From: Algoriphagus marinus
GTDB lineage: Bacteria > Bacteroidota > Bacteroidia > Cytophagales > Cyclobacteriaceae
DNA: 64,000 bases
Assembly: GCF_001936475.1 (NCBI RefSeq)
Contig: NZ_MSPQ01000006.1
Span: 248,001-312,000, forward strand
Direction of reading: 5' to 3'
Made by a program: the position numbers and the translations under genes. Below, one piece after another: positions 44,270 to 55,153 of the stretch; position 1 is the first letter of the stretch, and each line of letters starts with the position of its first letter. The notes under the pieces were generated by a model. The model did no database searches. It was given only the letters and a program-made list of their open reading frames with translations, and was not told the origin of the DNA.

Positions 44270-46303
44270 ATGATGAACCCTTTATTGGTCAGATTTGACA
44301 ATCCATTTGATACTGCCCCTTTCGATAAAATTGAATCCTTACACTTTTTACCAGCAATAAAAGAAGCCATCAAGTTGGCAAAAGAGGACATCGAAAAAAT
44401 CAAAAAGAATCCGATTCCCACATTTTCAAATACGATCGAAGCACTTGATCAGTCCGGCAAACTTCTAGGTAGAATCACCTCAATTTTTTTTAATCTGAAT
44501 TCCGCTGAAACCAATGATGAAATACAAAAACTCGCTAGAGAGATTTCACCACTTCTGACTGCTCACTCCAACGATATCCTACTGGATCAAGATCTTTTCC
44601 AGCGGATTTCTAGGGTTTTTGAACAAAAAGACAAACTAAATCTCAATCCTGAAGAAACTACGCTATTAGAAAAAACATATAAATCTTTTGCTCGAAATGG
44701 GGCAAAACTGAGTCCTGACCAAGCTTCTAAACTTCGGAAGATCGATCAGGAACTAGCTCAGGCAAGCCTTAAATTCGGCGAAAATGTTTTGGCAGAAACA
44801 AACAAGTTTATTCATTTCGAAGATGAGAAATCAGCTATAGAAGGTCTTCCTGAAGGTGTTCAGGAAGCTGCAGCGCAACTTGCCGAAGAAAAAGGACAAG
44901 CTGGTAAATGGGCTTTTTCATTGGACTATCCTAGCTATATTCCAGCAATGACTTATGCTAAAAACAGAGAATTGCGAAAAACTTTGTTTATGGCTTCGAG
45001 TACCAAATGTGCCAAAGGTGATGAATTGGATAATCAAGAGGTCATCAAAGAGATTCTTAAATTGAGATTTGAACGTGCGACTTTACTGGGATACAAGAGT
45101 CACTCAGACTTTATCTTGGAAGAACGGATGGCTAAAAGTCCAACTCAAGTAATGGAATTTCTTGAATCACTTTTAGAAAAAGCTAAACCAAAGGCAATCC
45201 AAGAGATCAAAGAACTGGAAGAATTTGCCAAGAAAATCGATGGGATCGAAAAAATTGAAAAATGGGATTTTGCCTATTACTCAGAGTTACTCAAAAAAGA
45301 AAAATATGCTCTGGATGATGAGCTACTCCGCCCCTATTTCCAATTAGAGAAAGTGATCAATGGAGTTTTTCAAACCGCTGAAAAGTTATTTGGAATCACT
45401 TTCAGTCCCGACACTAACATTCCCACCTATCATAAGGATGTTACAGCCTACGAGGTCAAAGATCGCGATGGGAAGCATCTTGCAGTGTTTTATGCTGATT
45501 TTTTCCCGAGAGCGGGTAAGCGAAATGGAGCTTGGATGACTAGCTACAAAGGTCAAAGTGGAATTGAAAGACCACATGTATCAATTGTCTGCAATTTCAC
45601 TAAGCCTACTAAGTCCAAACCAAGTCTTTTAACCTTCAATGAGGTTACGACACTTTTCCATGAGTTTGGACATGCTCTTCATGGTCTATTGGCCGACGGT
45701 ACTTATGAATCATTGTCAGGCACTAGTGTTTTTTGGGATTTTGTAGAGCTTCCTTCTCAGATTTTCGAAAACTGGTGCTATGAAAAAGAGTGTCTAGATC
45801 TCTTTGCCTCTCATTTTCAAACTGGAGAAAAAATTCCTGAAGAATTGATTGAGAAAATAAAAAAGGCCTCAAATTTCCAACAAGGGTATCAAACTTTACG
45901 ACAGTTAAGCCTTGCACTCTTGGATATGGCCTATCATAGCCAGGACCCAAAATCCATTACTAGTATCTTTGATTTTGAAAAAGATATTATGAAGCGAACT
46001 GACCTGCTGCCAAAAGTTTCTGGAACATTGATGAGTACTTCATTTTCTCATATTTTCCAAGGTGGTTATGCTTCGGGGTATTACAGCTATAAGTGGGCTG
46101 AGGTTTTGGATGCAGATGCATTTGAGTTATTTCAGGAAAAGGGAGTTTTTGATGCAGAGACTGCAAAATCATTCCAAGAGCATATTTTATCGGCTGGAGG
46201 AAGAGAACATCCGGAGGTTTTATATAAAAGATTTAGAGGAAGAGCCCCTAAGCAAGATGCTTTGTTGAAAAGATCAGGGTTAGTATCAGAAAATCTAAAC
46301 TAA
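44270..46303 (+). CDS. M3 family oligopeptidase (Dcp/OpdA-like)
   Basis: This protein has about 677 residues from ATG 44270 (MMNPLLVRFDNPFDTAPFDKI); ATG 44273 is equally possible, and an in-frame upstream ATG at 44210 overlaps the previous gene and was rejected. The zinc site is in LFHEFGHALHGLL (HExxH) near residue 464, with the third ligand Glu in ESLSGTSVFWDFVELPSQ. The family degrades short peptides in the cytoplasm. No signal peptide was seen. Confidence 0.94.
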   Translation: MMNPLLVRFDNPFDTAPFDKIESLHFLPAIKEAIKLAKEDIEKIKKNPIPTFSNTIEALDQSGKLLGRITSIFFNLNSAETNDEIQKLAREISPLLTAHSNDILLDQDLFQRISRVFEQKDKLNLNPEETTLLEKTYKSFARNGAKLSPDQASKLRKIDQELAQASLKFGENVLAETNKFIHFEDEKSAIEGLPEGVQEAAAQLAEEKGQAGKWAFSLDYPSYIPAMTYAKNRELRKTLFMASSTKCAKGDELDNQEVIKEILKLRFERATLLGYKSHSDFILEERMAKSPTQVMEFLESLLEKAKPKAIQEIKELEEFAKKIDGIEKIEKWDFAYYSELLKKEKYALDDELLRPYFQLEKVINGVFQTAEKLFGITFSPDTNIPTYHKDVTAYEVKDRDGKHLAVFYADFFPRAGKRNGAWMTSYKGQSGIERPHVSIVCNFTKPTKSKPSLLTFNEVTTLFHEFGHALHGLLADGTYESLSGTSVFWDFVELPSQIFENWCYEKECLDLFASHFQTGEKIPEELIEKIKKASNFQQGYQTLRQLSLALLDMAYHSQDPKSITSIFDFEKDIMKRTDLLPKVSGTLMSTSFSHIFQGGYASGYYSYKWAEVLDADAFELFQEKGVFDAETAKSFQEHILSAGGREHPEVLYKRFRGRAPKQDALLKRSGLVSENLN

Positions 46304-46317
46304 TTATTAGAAAGCAA

Positions 46318-47409
46318 ATGAAAAATACAGATTTTAACCTACCCGCTTATCTTAAAGCACTTTCAGTGATGGTTTTTATCATTGTTTTGGTGTTTTTCCT
46401 GATAGTAGGTAAAACCTTATTAGTTCCACTTTTCATGGGTGGTTTTTTTGCTATTCTATTCACTCCTCTGTCAAATTGGCTGGTTTCCAAGAAGATTCCT
46501 CAGACTCTTTCCGCTTTAGTTTCTCTATTGACAATGATCGCAATCGTTGGTGGATTGTTATCCTTCATTATCTCGACAGTCTCTTCGTTCACAAAGGATT
46601 TTGACAATGTTTCAGATAAACTTCAAAATTACGCTGGAGAACTAGATGACTGGGCATTGAGAAATTTTGAATACAGTCTTGATTTAGAATCAAAAGCGAA
46701 TACCGACTACATCAAAACTTTCCTCACAGAAAACGGATCAAGCATTTCCTCTTTTGCTTTGAATACGGTTGGTTCACTTTCCGGAGTTGTTTTAATCCCA
46801 GTATTCATGTTTTTCTTTCTTCTCTATCGAAATCATCTGACCAATCTTATGATTCAGATTTATAGAGATAAGGATCCTGAACTCGTCCGGATGAGGATTG
46901 TAAAATTGAGAAGAGTAGTGCAAAATTATATTATTGGCGTCGTAAAAGTGATGGGGATTTTGGCCGTATTGAATATTACAGCTTTCAGTTTGTTAGGAAT
47001 CAAACATGCTATTTTCTTTGGTCTAATTGGAGCAATTTTAAACATCATACCCTATGTGGGCCCTTTCTTTGGTGCGATGATGCCAATGGTATATTCATTT
47101 TTGACAAAGGACAGTTTATTTTATCCACTTGGTGTTATTGCCTCTTATCAAATCATTCAAGTGATCGAGGGTAATTTCTTGACGCCAAAAATTGTCGGAG
47201 GAAATGTGAATCTCAATGCATTTGTTACTTTCTTAGGTTTACTTGTCGGCGGGTCGATTTGGGGTGTTGCCGGTATGATTTTAATTATCCCAACGATGGC
47301 AATTCTTCGTGAAATTTTTGAATTAAACGAACAAACCAGACCATTTGCGCTTCTACTTGGAGAGGAAAAAAATCAAACGGAAAAAGAAGAAAATGAGAAA
47401 CCTGCCTAA
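46318..47409 (+). CDS. AI-2E family permease (paralogue 1)
   Basis: This 363-residue protein has about seven membrane helices: an N-terminal pair at 15-55, helix at 65-90, a soluble loop, then four C-terminal helices with IPYVGPFFGAMMP and IQVIEGNFLTPKIVGGNVNLNAF. AI-2E (PerM/YdiK-type) proteins export or exchange small solutes or Na+/H+; the substrate here is unknown. The acidic Glu/Lys-rich tail overlaps the start of the TPR lipoprotein by 17 bp. A second paralogue is at 60404. Confidence 0.9.
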   Translation: MKNTDFNLPAYLKALSVMVFIIVLVFFLIVGKTLLVPLFMGGFFAILFTPLSNWLVSKKIPQTLSALVSLLTMIAIVGGLLSFIISTVSSFTKDFDNVSDKLQNYAGELDDWALRNFEYSLDLESKANTDYIKTFLTENGSSISSFALNTVGSLSGVVLIPVFMFFFLLYRNHLTNLMIQIYRDKDPELVRMRIVKLRRVVQNYIIGVVKVMGILAVLNITAFSLLGIKHAIFFGLIGAILNIIPYVGPFFGAMMPMVYSFLTKDSLFYPLGVIASYQIIQVIEGNFLTPKIVGGNVNLNAFVTFLGLLVGGSIWGVAGMILIIPTMAILREIFELNEQTRPFALLLGEEKNQTEKEENEKPA

Positions 47410-48334
47410 ACGAATAAAAATTTTCCCGATTCTAGTTTTTATAATTTTCTTTTCCTGTGATTCTTTGGAAGACAAAAAAGGAAGATTCCTGCTCAAAGGA
47501 AATGAAAAGCTGAAAGAAAACGATGCTAAAAATGCACTTTCATTCTATTCGGAAGCGCTTGAACTTGATTCGACCTATGCAGACGCATATTTCAACAAGG
47601 GATTAGCTCATATTCAGCTCAACCAATTAGAAGAAGCTTTAGGAGATTTCTCACTTGCTATCAAATACAATTCGGAATACTATGACGCTTATTTTCAGAG
47701 AGGATTGAGCTATTTGGATAATGGTGAATTCTATAAAGGAAGAGAAGATGCAGAAAGCTTACTATCTCTTGATGCTTCAAACTGGCATAGCCATTTTTTA
47801 AAAGGATTGGTTGAGGAAAAGCTAAAAAACTATTCTGAGGCTTTAGATTCATTTAGAAAAGCTTCTGAATTAGCACCTGAAAATTCTGACTTATTGGTAA
47901 ACCAGGCAACCATTCATTTCTATTTAAAAGAAATGAATCAAGCTCAAGAACTACTGGATCAAGCAGAAGCCTTAAATCCAGGTGAATCCAATCTTCATAA
48001 CTTGAGATCAATGATTTATTTCGAAGAAAAGGAATATGATAAAGCACTGAATTCTGTAGATAAAGCAATCACTTTAAACAATCGCCAGGCCTACTTTTAC
48101 AATAACAAAGGACTATACCTACTTTTTTTAGGTCAACTGGAAGAAGGACTGGAATTAATTAATCAAAGTATAAAAATGGACCCAAAAAACCCTTTTGCAC
48201 TCCGAAACAAGGGTATTTATTATGTCATGAAAGGTGATAAAATCTCAGCGATTCAATACCTAAATGAGTTAAATCGCGATTACCCGGATATGGAATTAGT
48301 AAAAGAATATTTGGAAAAAGCTCAAGATCTCTGA
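47393..48334 (+). CDS. TPR lipoprotein
   Basis: This protein has about 313 residues from ATG 47393 (MRNLPKRIKIFPILVFIIFFSC, lipobox at FFSC). At least seven TPR units follow (e.g. ALSFYSEALELDSTYADAYF, LHNLRSMIYFEEKEYDKALNS), with the typical 34-residue spacing. The frame opens 16 codons earlier inside the permease gene, but that extension disrupts the lipoprotein signal. It is probably a periplasmic scaffold. Its 3' end overlaps the convergent kinase by 13 bp. Confidence 0.88.
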   Translation: MRNLPKRIKIFPILVFIIFFSCDSLEDKKGRFLLKGNEKLKENDAKNALSFYSEALELDSTYADAYFNKGLAHIQLNQLEEALGDFSLAIKYNSEYYDAYFQRGLSYLDNGEFYKGREDAESLLSLDASNWHSHFLKGLVEEKLKNYSEALDSFRKASELAPENSDLLVNQATIHFYLKEMNQAQELLDQAEALNPGESNLHNLRSMIYFEEKEYDKALNSVDKAITLNNRQAYFYNNKGLYLLFLGQLEEGLELINQSIKMDPKNPFALRNKGIYYVMKGDKISAIQYLNELNRDYPDMELVKEYLEKAQDL

Positions 48335-51288
48335 CCCTTCTTTACAGAAATTACTTCTCTTATTTTCTTTAAAAGTTCAGCTGCGTCAATTGGCTTGGCT
48401 ACAAATCCATCAAAGCCACATTCATCGATTCGCTCCATGATCTCTAATTTGGCAGCGGCCGTAAGTGCGATTACAGGTACATCAGCAATCTTTTTTATCC
48501 CTATGGTAGCATCAAAACCATCCATTACAGGCATTTGAATATCCATCAAAACGCAGTCGTAATGCTCCTTGGCAAACTTTTCAACTGCTTCTTTCCCATT
48601 ATAAACCCGATCAAAAGTAAAGCCCCATTTTTTTATAATCTTACCCAAAACAAGTGCATTTACATCATTGTCTTCAGCCATTAATAGATGAAGTGTTGAA
48701 GGAGTAGCAGTTGTGGTATTATTAGAATCCAAGTGTCTACTATTTTCATCTTCTATTTCAAAAACCAATTCAAAGAAGAACTTACTTCCTTTATTTTCTT
48801 CTGATTCAAGTTTAATTTCTCCTCCCATAAGATTCAGAAGCTTTCTGGTAATTGAAAGTCCTAATCCTGTTCCACCATATTTGGTAGAGAATGTTGGTTT
48901 AACTTGATCAAAATCATTGAAAATCTTTTCCTGGTTTTCAGGAGCAATACCTATCCCGTTATCTTTCACCTCAAAATACACACGCACCTTATTTCCATTT
49001 TCTTCTTTCAGCTCCACTTTGACATCCACATCTCCTTCATTTGTGAATTTGAGGGCATTAGTAATCAAGTTATTCATCACTTGAGAAAGCCTGGTCTTAT
49101 CCCCTTTCACGCTGATTCCCAATCCTTTTGACAGATCAAAAGTCAACTTGTTTTTACTGTCCTTGGCATGGAATGACAGTCCCTTTTCGATCTGATACAA
49201 AAAGTCCTCAAGATTGAAAGGGTTATTTTCAATAGTCAATTTACCCGCTTCGATTTTTTGAAAATCTAAAAGATCATTAATCATGATGATCAGATTATCG
49301 ACTGCAAAATTTATAGTGTTCAGAGCCGATTTTTGACTATTGTTGGGATCTTCCTGAAGTAAGGAATAGGTGGAACCTGAAATGGCATTCAATGGAGTTC
49401 TCAACTCGTGACTAATCATGGAAAGGAAATCAGACTTGATTTGATTCGCTTTCTCCGCAGCCAACCTTGCCTCATTTAGTTTCAATTCAAACTCTTTTTG
49501 GTTGCTGATATCAGTGAGATAGCCATACCAAACCATATTTCCATTTTCCAGTAACTGAGATCTAGCAGCTCCAAGAATCCATCTATAATCGTTTGAACTT
49601 GGATTTGTCTTTACTCTAAACTGGCACTGCCAAGGCTCTTGTTTTTTCGCAGAAGCGACAGAACTCATGATGACATTTGGCAAATCCATAGGGTGGACTC
49701 TCGAAATCGCACCTGAAATATCTGTAAAAGAAGCAAGCTCCTTTTCGGTTAATCCAAGCACTGCACCTATTCCTTTTGATAAAAAGGAGAAACTCATTTT
49801 ACCTTCCAGGTCAAGAACCATTTGATACAAACCTCCCGGAACTTGCTCCGTGAGATTCATCAAGAAGTCACTATTTGCTTCAAGGGAACGCTCTAAGCTT
49901 ACTTTTTCAGAAATATTATTAAATGAAATTGATATATACTTTTCATCTCCAATCTGATTTACTTTAGAAGAAATTTCCAAAGTCAGTTGCTTTCCCGTCT
50001 GACTAATCAGCAAAGTCGAAAAACGTTGAATAAACTCTTCTTTTTGAGCAATATTCACCCACTCCTTCCAAAGATCGACTTCAACAAAAAGCATCTCTAA
50101 CTGACTCAGATGCACTAATTCTGAATCTTTATCAAATCCAAAAAGATTTTTTGCTTCAGTACTACAGATTAAAATCTCTCCACCTGGTTTCACAAATAAG
50201 ATGGCATTAGGAGAGTTCTTTATTAATTCCTCAAAAAGGAAATTTTGCCCTTTAGCTTCCTTTTCAAGGCTATCATCCCAACCAACACCCAAAAAATAAT
50301 TTTCATTGTTTTTAGCTTTCTCTATCAAACCTGAAAATGACTTCAACTTGCCATTTTCATCAGAAATTTGAAACTGAAACTTGTTGTTCTCCTTCGCCGA
50401 AAAATTAGAAATAGAATTTGAGATCACCTCATAAACAATCCTGTCATTCTCATTTGCTGGATTTTCAAGATGGATATGCTCTGAGGTTTGAAGAAGAGTT
50501 GCCCCTACTGGCTCAATAGAAAGCTTCTTTTTAAATGAATCAAATTCCCAAGAAAAAACAGGTGAAAAGTCAATTGTCTCTTTTCTTAACTTTTCAAGCT
50601 GTAATTGTTTTGATTTTTCTTGTTCCTGAACTGTGACATCTCTTCCTATTACAAAAAAAGAATCTCCCGTGAATTGAAAAGTACATTCCAAGTACGCCCA
50701 TCTATTTCCCTTCGTCTTAAATCTAAATCTGGATAAAACGGCAAAGTTTTCTTGTCTGCCTTTCTTTAAAGATTTCTTTAATTTCTTAAGATCTTTTTGA
50801 TGAATAAAGTCGCAAAGTGAAGTGTTTTGCAACTCCTCAGAATGATATCCTAAAATCGGCAAAACAGCATCATTCAAATATGTCAGGTAATCATGCTGAC
50901 CAATTCCGATAATATCAAGATTGGATTTAAAAACGAGCTGAGTATCAATTGGACTCAGTTGTCCATTTTTCTTAAGCTCTATGCCTTTATAAAACAAAAA
51001 ATAATTTGAAGCAGAATCTTCAGGTAGCTCAAGTTTAAATTCATAGTCAGTACCATTGTATGATAGAATTAGCTCCTCTTTGAAGATATAAGCATTGATA
51101 TCCAACCCCAATCCTGCCAAACTCCGCTCTTTAAGAACACTTCCTATTTGGGCTTCAAATGCTTCATTAGCGTAAAAAATATTATAGGGATAGGTATCGT
51201 CAGCTAAAAACACCATCTCCGAAGATTGGTAGATGATCTTTTTGAATGTACTGTTTATACCTCTTTCTTGCATTAGGATGTATGCCAA
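48322..51288 (-). CDS. Multi-PAS hybrid sensor histidine kinase
   Basis: This 988-residue protein has no transmembrane helix. About four PAS-like units fill residues 1-620. HisKA carries His in FLSMISHELRTPLNAISG (about 645), and HATPase_c follows (NALKFTNEGDVDVKVEL; DNGIGIAPENQEKIF; GGTGLGLSITRKLL). The C-terminal receiver has AEDND, Asp in CVLMDIQMPVMDGFD and Lys in VAKPI. A soluble sensor phosphorelay kinase; it lacks its own Hpt, so it could use the separate RR-Hpt protein at 20139. It is monocistronic. Confidence 0.93.
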   Translation of the reverse strand: MAYILMQERGINSTFKKIIYQSSEMVFLADDTYPYNIFYANEAFEAQIGSVLKERSLAGLGLDINAYIFKEELILSYNGTDYEFKLELPEDSASNYFLFYKGIELKKNGQLSPIDTQLVFKSNLDIIGIGQHDYLTYLNDAVLPILGYHSEELQNTSLCDFIHQKDLKKLKKSLKKGRQENFAVLSRFRFKTKGNRWAYLECTFQFTGDSFFVIGRDVTVQEQEKSKQLQLEKLRKETIDFSPVFSWEFDSFKKKLSIEPVGATLLQTSEHIHLENPANENDRIVYEVISNSISNFSAKENNKFQFQISDENGKLKSFSGLIEKAKNNENYFLGVGWDDSLEKEAKGQNFLFEELIKNSPNAILFVKPGGEILICSTEAKNLFGFDKDSELVHLSQLEMLFVEVDLWKEWVNIAQKEEFIQRFSTLLISQTGKQLTLEISSKVNQIGDEKYISISFNNISEKVSLERSLEANSDFLMNLTEQVPGGLYQMVLDLEGKMSFSFLSKGIGAVLGLTEKELASFTDISGAISRVHPMDLPNVIMSSVASAKKQEPWQCQFRVKTNPSSNDYRWILGAARSQLLENGNMVWYGYLTDISNQKEFELKLNEARLAAEKANQIKSDFLSMISHELRTPLNAISGSTYSLLQEDPNNSQKSALNTINFAVDNLIIMINDLLDFQKIEAGKLTIENNPFNLEDFLYQIEKGLSFHAKDSKNKLTFDLSKGLGISVKGDKTRLSQVMNNLITNALKFTNEGDVDVKVELKEENGNKVRVYFEVKDNGIGIAPENQEKIFNDFDQVKPTFSTKYGGTGLGLSITRKLLNLMGGEIKLESEENKGSKFFFELVFEIEDENSRHLDSNNTTTATPSTLHLLMAEDNDVNALVLGKIIKKWGFTFDRVYNGKEAVEKFAKEHYDCVLMDIQMPVMDGFDATIGIKKIADVPVIALTAAAKLEIMERIDECGFDGFVAKPIDAAELLKKIREVISVKKGQRS

Positions 51289-51406
51289 TCTATTGATTTA
51301 AGGAGCGTATTTCTTGAAGTTGGACAATCCCTTTTTATTGACGCGTAAACATACATCATTTTGTATTTCACAACAAGTTTTTTACTGTTTGAATATAAAA
51401 AAAAGA

Positions 51407-52090
51407 CTAAAAACTTTGAAAATATCCAATTTTGAGCCAGAGTCGAGTTCTTAAGTCGTTTTGGATGAACCCATCTGTTCTGTAATCAATACTCCATTCA
51501 AGTTTTTGACCTTTGGAATACAGTTTTCCGAGACCAAAAACAAACCTGTTCTCAAGCTCAAATTCCCTATTTTGAAGATTAAAAATAGGCTCATTTGAGA
51601 TCACAAAATAATGTTCTCCAGGATCCAATGTCATCCCGTTTAGAGGTATTTCTAATGCTAATCTATAACGGAATCGAACTTCTATCTTTTCTTGCTTTGC
51701 AAATGTCTGATCTGTTCGAAAGCGATGGCTCAATCTTAAATTTCTTAATCGCTGAATCAAAGCATATTGCTGAATGATTCGCTTAGCATCAGCACCGTCT
51801 TGGAATCGGTAAAAAACCCCAATGGCCATACTTTTGGTAGAGTTTAACCTCCAATCGTGAAATGCCATTAAATCAGTTCGGTAGTGAGTAAATTGAATAC
51901 TCTCTACATCTCCCATTCTATTATCAAAAAGAATCTCCTGATTTTCGATTTTAAAGTTTATCCTGTTCTCATTAGAAAGCTTCTTGGTTAAAGAAACTTC
52001 AGGAAAAACCCCAGAAAAGAAAGTTTGAGACTGTCCCTTTGAAAATATTGGAAAACAACACAAGCCAAGTAATATCAGAATTGCCCGCAT
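51407..52090 (-). CDS. DUF2490 outer-membrane-like protein
   Basis: This 227-residue protein has a signal peptide (ending SKGQ) and beta-strand repeats (FHDWRLNSTKSMAIGVFYRF, RLRNLRLSHRFRTDQTF, RFRYRLALEIPL), ending in aromatic LKIGYFQSF. It matches the DUF2490 pattern, a barrel family of unknown function in Bacteroidota. It starts 1 bp after the stop of the upstream gene at 52092-52688, so the two form an operon. Confidence 0.82.
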   Translation of the reverse strand: MRAILILLGLCCFPIFSKGQSQTFFSGVFPEVSLTKKLSNENRINFKIENQEILFDNRMGDVESIQFTHYRTDLMAFHDWRLNSTKSMAIGVFYRFQDGADAKRIIQQYALIQRLRNLRLSHRFRTDQTFAKQEKIEVRFRYRLALEIPLNGMTLDPGEHYFVISNEPIFNLQNREFELENRFVFGLGKLYSKGQKLEWSIDYRTDGFIQNDLRTRLWLKIGYFQSF

Positions 52091-52091
52091 A

Positions 52092-52688
52092 TCAGAAGAT
52101 TACATTAGCCATTTCCAACACTCGGATTATCCTTAGTGAAAGAAAATTACCCCGAGAATCAAATGTTCCTTCCCAAATCCTAGAATCACCAGTTAAATCT
52201 ATCCCTGAAAATTCAATTTCGTATTGAATCAAAATCCCCTCATTTTCATCCTCATCAAAAAAATCTTCTAAATCCTCCTCCTCTCCGGAATATTGAATTT
52301 GGATTTTAATCAGTTTGTGTACTTTATATTTTTCTCCAAAATAATTCCCAATTGAAGATCTTACTTCTTGTTTTAATTCCGACCAATCCATTTCTATTTC
52401 CACATCCAATATGTTGCCCAAAGAATCAAACTCAACACTATGGAAATGATCATCATATTGAAATTTTGCCTCAAATGAATAACCAGAATCCGAAAACTCC
52501 TTATACCATTTTGGTCGTTTTACTTTTTCAAAGGCATCATACAGCCACTCCTGAGCAATTCTAGGAACTTCCTTTTCCCTAATTCTTTCCTCTTTTTCGA
52601 CCTTGTCCTGGGCAAATCCCACTATGCTCACAAGCATAAATAATACAATAAAGGAGAAACCAAATCTTAGAATATTTAAAATCCTCAT
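52092..52688 (-). CDS. Secreted protein, PepSY/BLIP-like, unknown
   Basis: This 198-residue protein has a signal peptide (hydrophobic 5-25, ending GFAQ). The mature part has a repeated beta-beta pattern, SFEAKFQYDDHFHSVEFDSLGNILDVE then GTFDSRGNFLSLRIIRV, like the beta-lactamase-inhibitor/PepSY folds, plus an acidic run (EEEDLEDFFDEDENEG). No name can be given with confidence. It is probably exported with the DUF2490 protein that follows. Confidence 0.65.
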   Translation of the reverse strand: MRILNILRFGFSFIVLFMLVSIVGFAQDKVEKEERIREKEVPRIAQEWLYDAFEKVKRPKWYKEFSDSGYSFEAKFQYDDHFHSVEFDSLGNILDVEIEMDWSELKQEVRSSIGNYFGEKYKVHKLIKIQIQYSGEEEDLEDFFDEDENEGILIQYEIEFSGIDLTGDSRIWEGTFDSRGNFLSLRIIRVLEMANVIF

Positions 52689-52702
52689 ATTATTAACATT
52701 TC

Positions 52703-52734
52703 AAAAAAAAACCGCAGTCAGAAAGACTGCGGTT
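52703..52734 (-). terminator. Terminator of the aconitase gene
   Basis: AACCGCAGTC (52710-52719) and GACTGCGGTT (52725-52734) form a perfect stem with an AGAAA loop. On the minus strand it is followed by eight Ts (52703-52710), 20 bp beyond the aconitase stop. Confidence 0.88.
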
Positions 52735-52754
52735 AAAAATAATTTATCTAACTA

Positions 52755-55016
52755 TTAGAGGCCTTCCTTAATCAAATTAAGAGCAGAACCTGCTTTAAAC
52801 CATTCAATCTGTCCTTGATTGTACGTATGATTTACATTTATGGTGTCGCTAGTACCATCAGCATGATGTAAGACAACTTGAAGTTGCTTATCCGGAGCAA
52901 ATGAGGTCAAACCTACAATATCGATTGAGTCATCTTCTTTAACCAACTCGTAATCTGAAGGATTTGCGAAGGTCAATGCAAGCATTCCCTGCTTTTTAAG
53001 ATTCGTTTCGTGAATTCTAGCAAATGATTTTACTAAAATGGCTCTTACACCCAGAAATCTTGGCTCCATTGCAGCATGTTCTCTGGAAGATCCTTCTCCA
53101 TAGTTTTCATCACCAACTACTATAGAACCAATTCCTGCTGCTTTATAAGCTCTCTGAGTAGCAGGGACTTCTCCGAATTCTCCTGTAAGTTGATTTTTAA
53201 CATTGTTAGTCTGATCATTAAAGGCATTAACTGCTCCAATCAGCATGTTATTGGAGATATTATCCAAATGCCCTCTGAAACGCAACCAAGGACCTGCCAT
53301 GGAAATATGATCCGTAGTACATTTTCCTTTTGCCTTAATTAATAGCTTCAAGCCCTTTAAGTCAGTTCCTTCCCAAGCTTTGAAAGACTCCAACAATTGA
53401 AGTCTATCTGAGGTAGGACTAACTGAAACAGTCACTTTTGAACCATCCTCAGCGGGAGCTTGATAACCGGCATCTTCTACTGCAAACCCAAGAGTTGGAA
53501 GTTCTAAACCTCTTGGCTCTTCCAATTTCACTTGCTGACCATCTTCATTGGTCAAGGTGTCAGTCAAAGGATTAAATGTCAAATCACCTGCAATTGCCAA
53601 AGCGGTTACGATCTCAGGAGAAGCTACAAAGGCATGAGTGTTTGGATTTCCATCTGCTCGTTTTGCAAAATTTCTATTGAACGAAGTAATAATAGAGTTT
53701 TTCTCTTGCTTATCTGCTCCATGACGTGCCCATTGTCCAATACAAGGTCCACAAGCATTAGCAAGAACAACTCCACCCATTTGTCCAAAAGTATCTAAGA
53801 ACCCGTCCCGATCCACTGTAAATCTCACCTGCTCAGATCCAGGGGTAATTGTATACTCAGATTTAGCAACAAGCTTTTTGTCTACTGCCTGCTTGGCAAG
53901 AGATGCAGCTCTCGAAATATCTTCATAAGAGGAATTTGTACAAGACCCAATCAACCCAACATCTAATTTTGCAGGCCAACCATTTTCTCTCACTGCGGCT
54001 GCAAATTTTGAAATTGGCCATGCCAAATCCGGAGTAAATGGTCCATTTACATGAGGCTCTAGTTCAGAAAGGTTGATTTCAATTACCTGATCGAAGTATT
54101 TTTCAGGATTTGCATAGACTTCGTCATCACCAGTCAAATGCGCAGCAATTTCATTTGCAAGGGCTGCTACATCAGCTCGGTCAGTAACCTTTAGATAGTC
54201 AGCAGATTTTTCATCGTATCCAAAAATGGAGGTAGTGGCTCCGATTTCAGCACCCATATTACAGATTGTGCCTTTTCCAGTAGCGGAAAGCGATCTTGCT
54301 CCGTCTCCGAAATATTCTACTATTGCTCCAGTCCCGCCTTTCACGGTTAAAATACCAGCCACTTTAAGGATTACATCCTTAGCAGCAGTCCAACCGGATA
54401 ACTTACCTGTTAATTTTACACCAATTAATTTTGGGAATTTAAGTTCCCAAGGAAGGCCTGCCATCACGTCGCATGCATCAGCACCACCTACGCCAATTGC
54501 AACCATACCCAAGCCACCCGCATTCGGAGTGTGAGAATCTGTACCAATCATCATACCTCCAGGAAAAGCATAATTTTCAAGTACTACTTGGTGAATAATA
54601 CCTGCTCCAGGCTTCCAAAATCCAATCCCGTATTTATTGGAAACAGAAGACAAAAAGTCGTAAACCTCTTTGTTTTTATCATTGGCCTTTGCCAAATCAG
54701 TCACAGCACCAACTTCCGCTTGGATCAAGTGATCACAATGAACGGTGGAAGGAACTGCAGCCTGACTTTTTCCTGCCTGCATAAATTGCAAAAGTGCCAT
54801 TTGGGCAGTCGCATCTTGCATCGCTACTCTGTCAGGCTGAAAATCTACATAAGAGACTCCTCTGCTGTATGCCTGGGAAGCGGCTCCTTCTGAAAGATGT
54901 GCGTAAAGAATTTTCTCAGTCAAAGTAAGTGGTTTGCCCACTACCTTTCGGGCAGCTTCAATCCGCTCAGGGTATCTAGCATACACTTCTTTGATCATAT
55001 TAATATCAAAAGCCAT
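52755..55016 (-). CDS. acn: Aconitate hydratase (mitochondrial type)
   Basis: This 753-residue TCA-cycle enzyme interconverts citrate and isocitrate. The 4Fe-4S ligands are C359 in [11 protein letters not shown] and C422/C425 in [11 protein letters not shown]. The C-terminal swivel domain (from about 590) has [18 protein letters not shown] and [14 protein letters not shown]. The length and motifs fit the mitochondrial-type aconitase A used by Bacteroidota rather than the longer AcnA (IRP-type). A -7 box lies upstream and a strong terminator downstream, so it is monocistronic. Confidence 0.96.
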   Translation of the reverse strand: MAFDINMIKEVYARYPERIEAARKVVGKPLTLTEKILYAHLSEGAASQAYSRGVSYVDFQPDRVAMQDATAQMALLQFMQAGKSQAAVPSTVHCDHLIQAEVGAVTDLAKANDKNKEVYDFLSSVSNKYGIGFWKPGAGIIHQVVLENYAFPGGMMIGTDSHTPNAGGLGMVAIGVGGADACDVMAGLPWELKFPKLIGVKLTGKLSGWTAAKDVILKVAGILTVKGGTGAIVEYFGDGARSLSATGKGTICNMGAEIGATTSIFGYDEKSADYLKVTDRADVAALANEIAAHLTGDDEVYANPEKYFDQVIEINLSELEPHVNGPFTPDLAWPISKFAAAVRENGWPAKLDVGLIGSCTNSSYEDISRAASLAKQAVDKKLVAKSEYTITPGSEQVRFTVDRDGFLDTFGQMGGVVLANACGPCIGQWARHGADKQEKNSIITSFNRNFAKRADGNPNTHAFVASPEIVTALAIAGDLTFNPLTDTLTNEDGQQVKLEEPRGLELPTLGFAVEDAGYQAPAEDGSKVTVSVSPTSDRLQLLESFKAWEGTDLKGLKLLIKAKGKCTTDHISMAGPWLRFRGHLDNISNNMLIGAVNAFNDQTNNVKNQLTGEFGEVPATQRAYKAAGIGSIVVGDENYGEGSSREHAAMEPRFLGVRAILVKSFARIHETNLKKQGMLALTFANPSDYELVKEDDSIDIVGLTSFAPDKQLQVVLHHADGTSDTINVNHTYNQGQIEWFKAGSALNLIKEGL

Positions 55017-55062
55017 TATTTAGGGGTTTTTGGTTAGTTAAAAGGTTCATTTTTTCAGAACA

Positions 55063-55070
55063 CAAATATA
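55063..55070 (-). promoter_or_regulatory. -7 box of the aconitase promoter
   Basis: The minus-strand TATATTTG matches TAnnTTTG exactly, about 47 bp upstream of the ATG at 55016. A -33 TTG is not obvious. Confidence 0.5.
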
Positions 55071-55153
55071 GGAAACTAGCCTTAGAATAAGTAGCCATAC
55101 ATACTTAGTAACCTAAGGTTTATCCTTATTTAAAACCGTTTTAGCCTTATTTT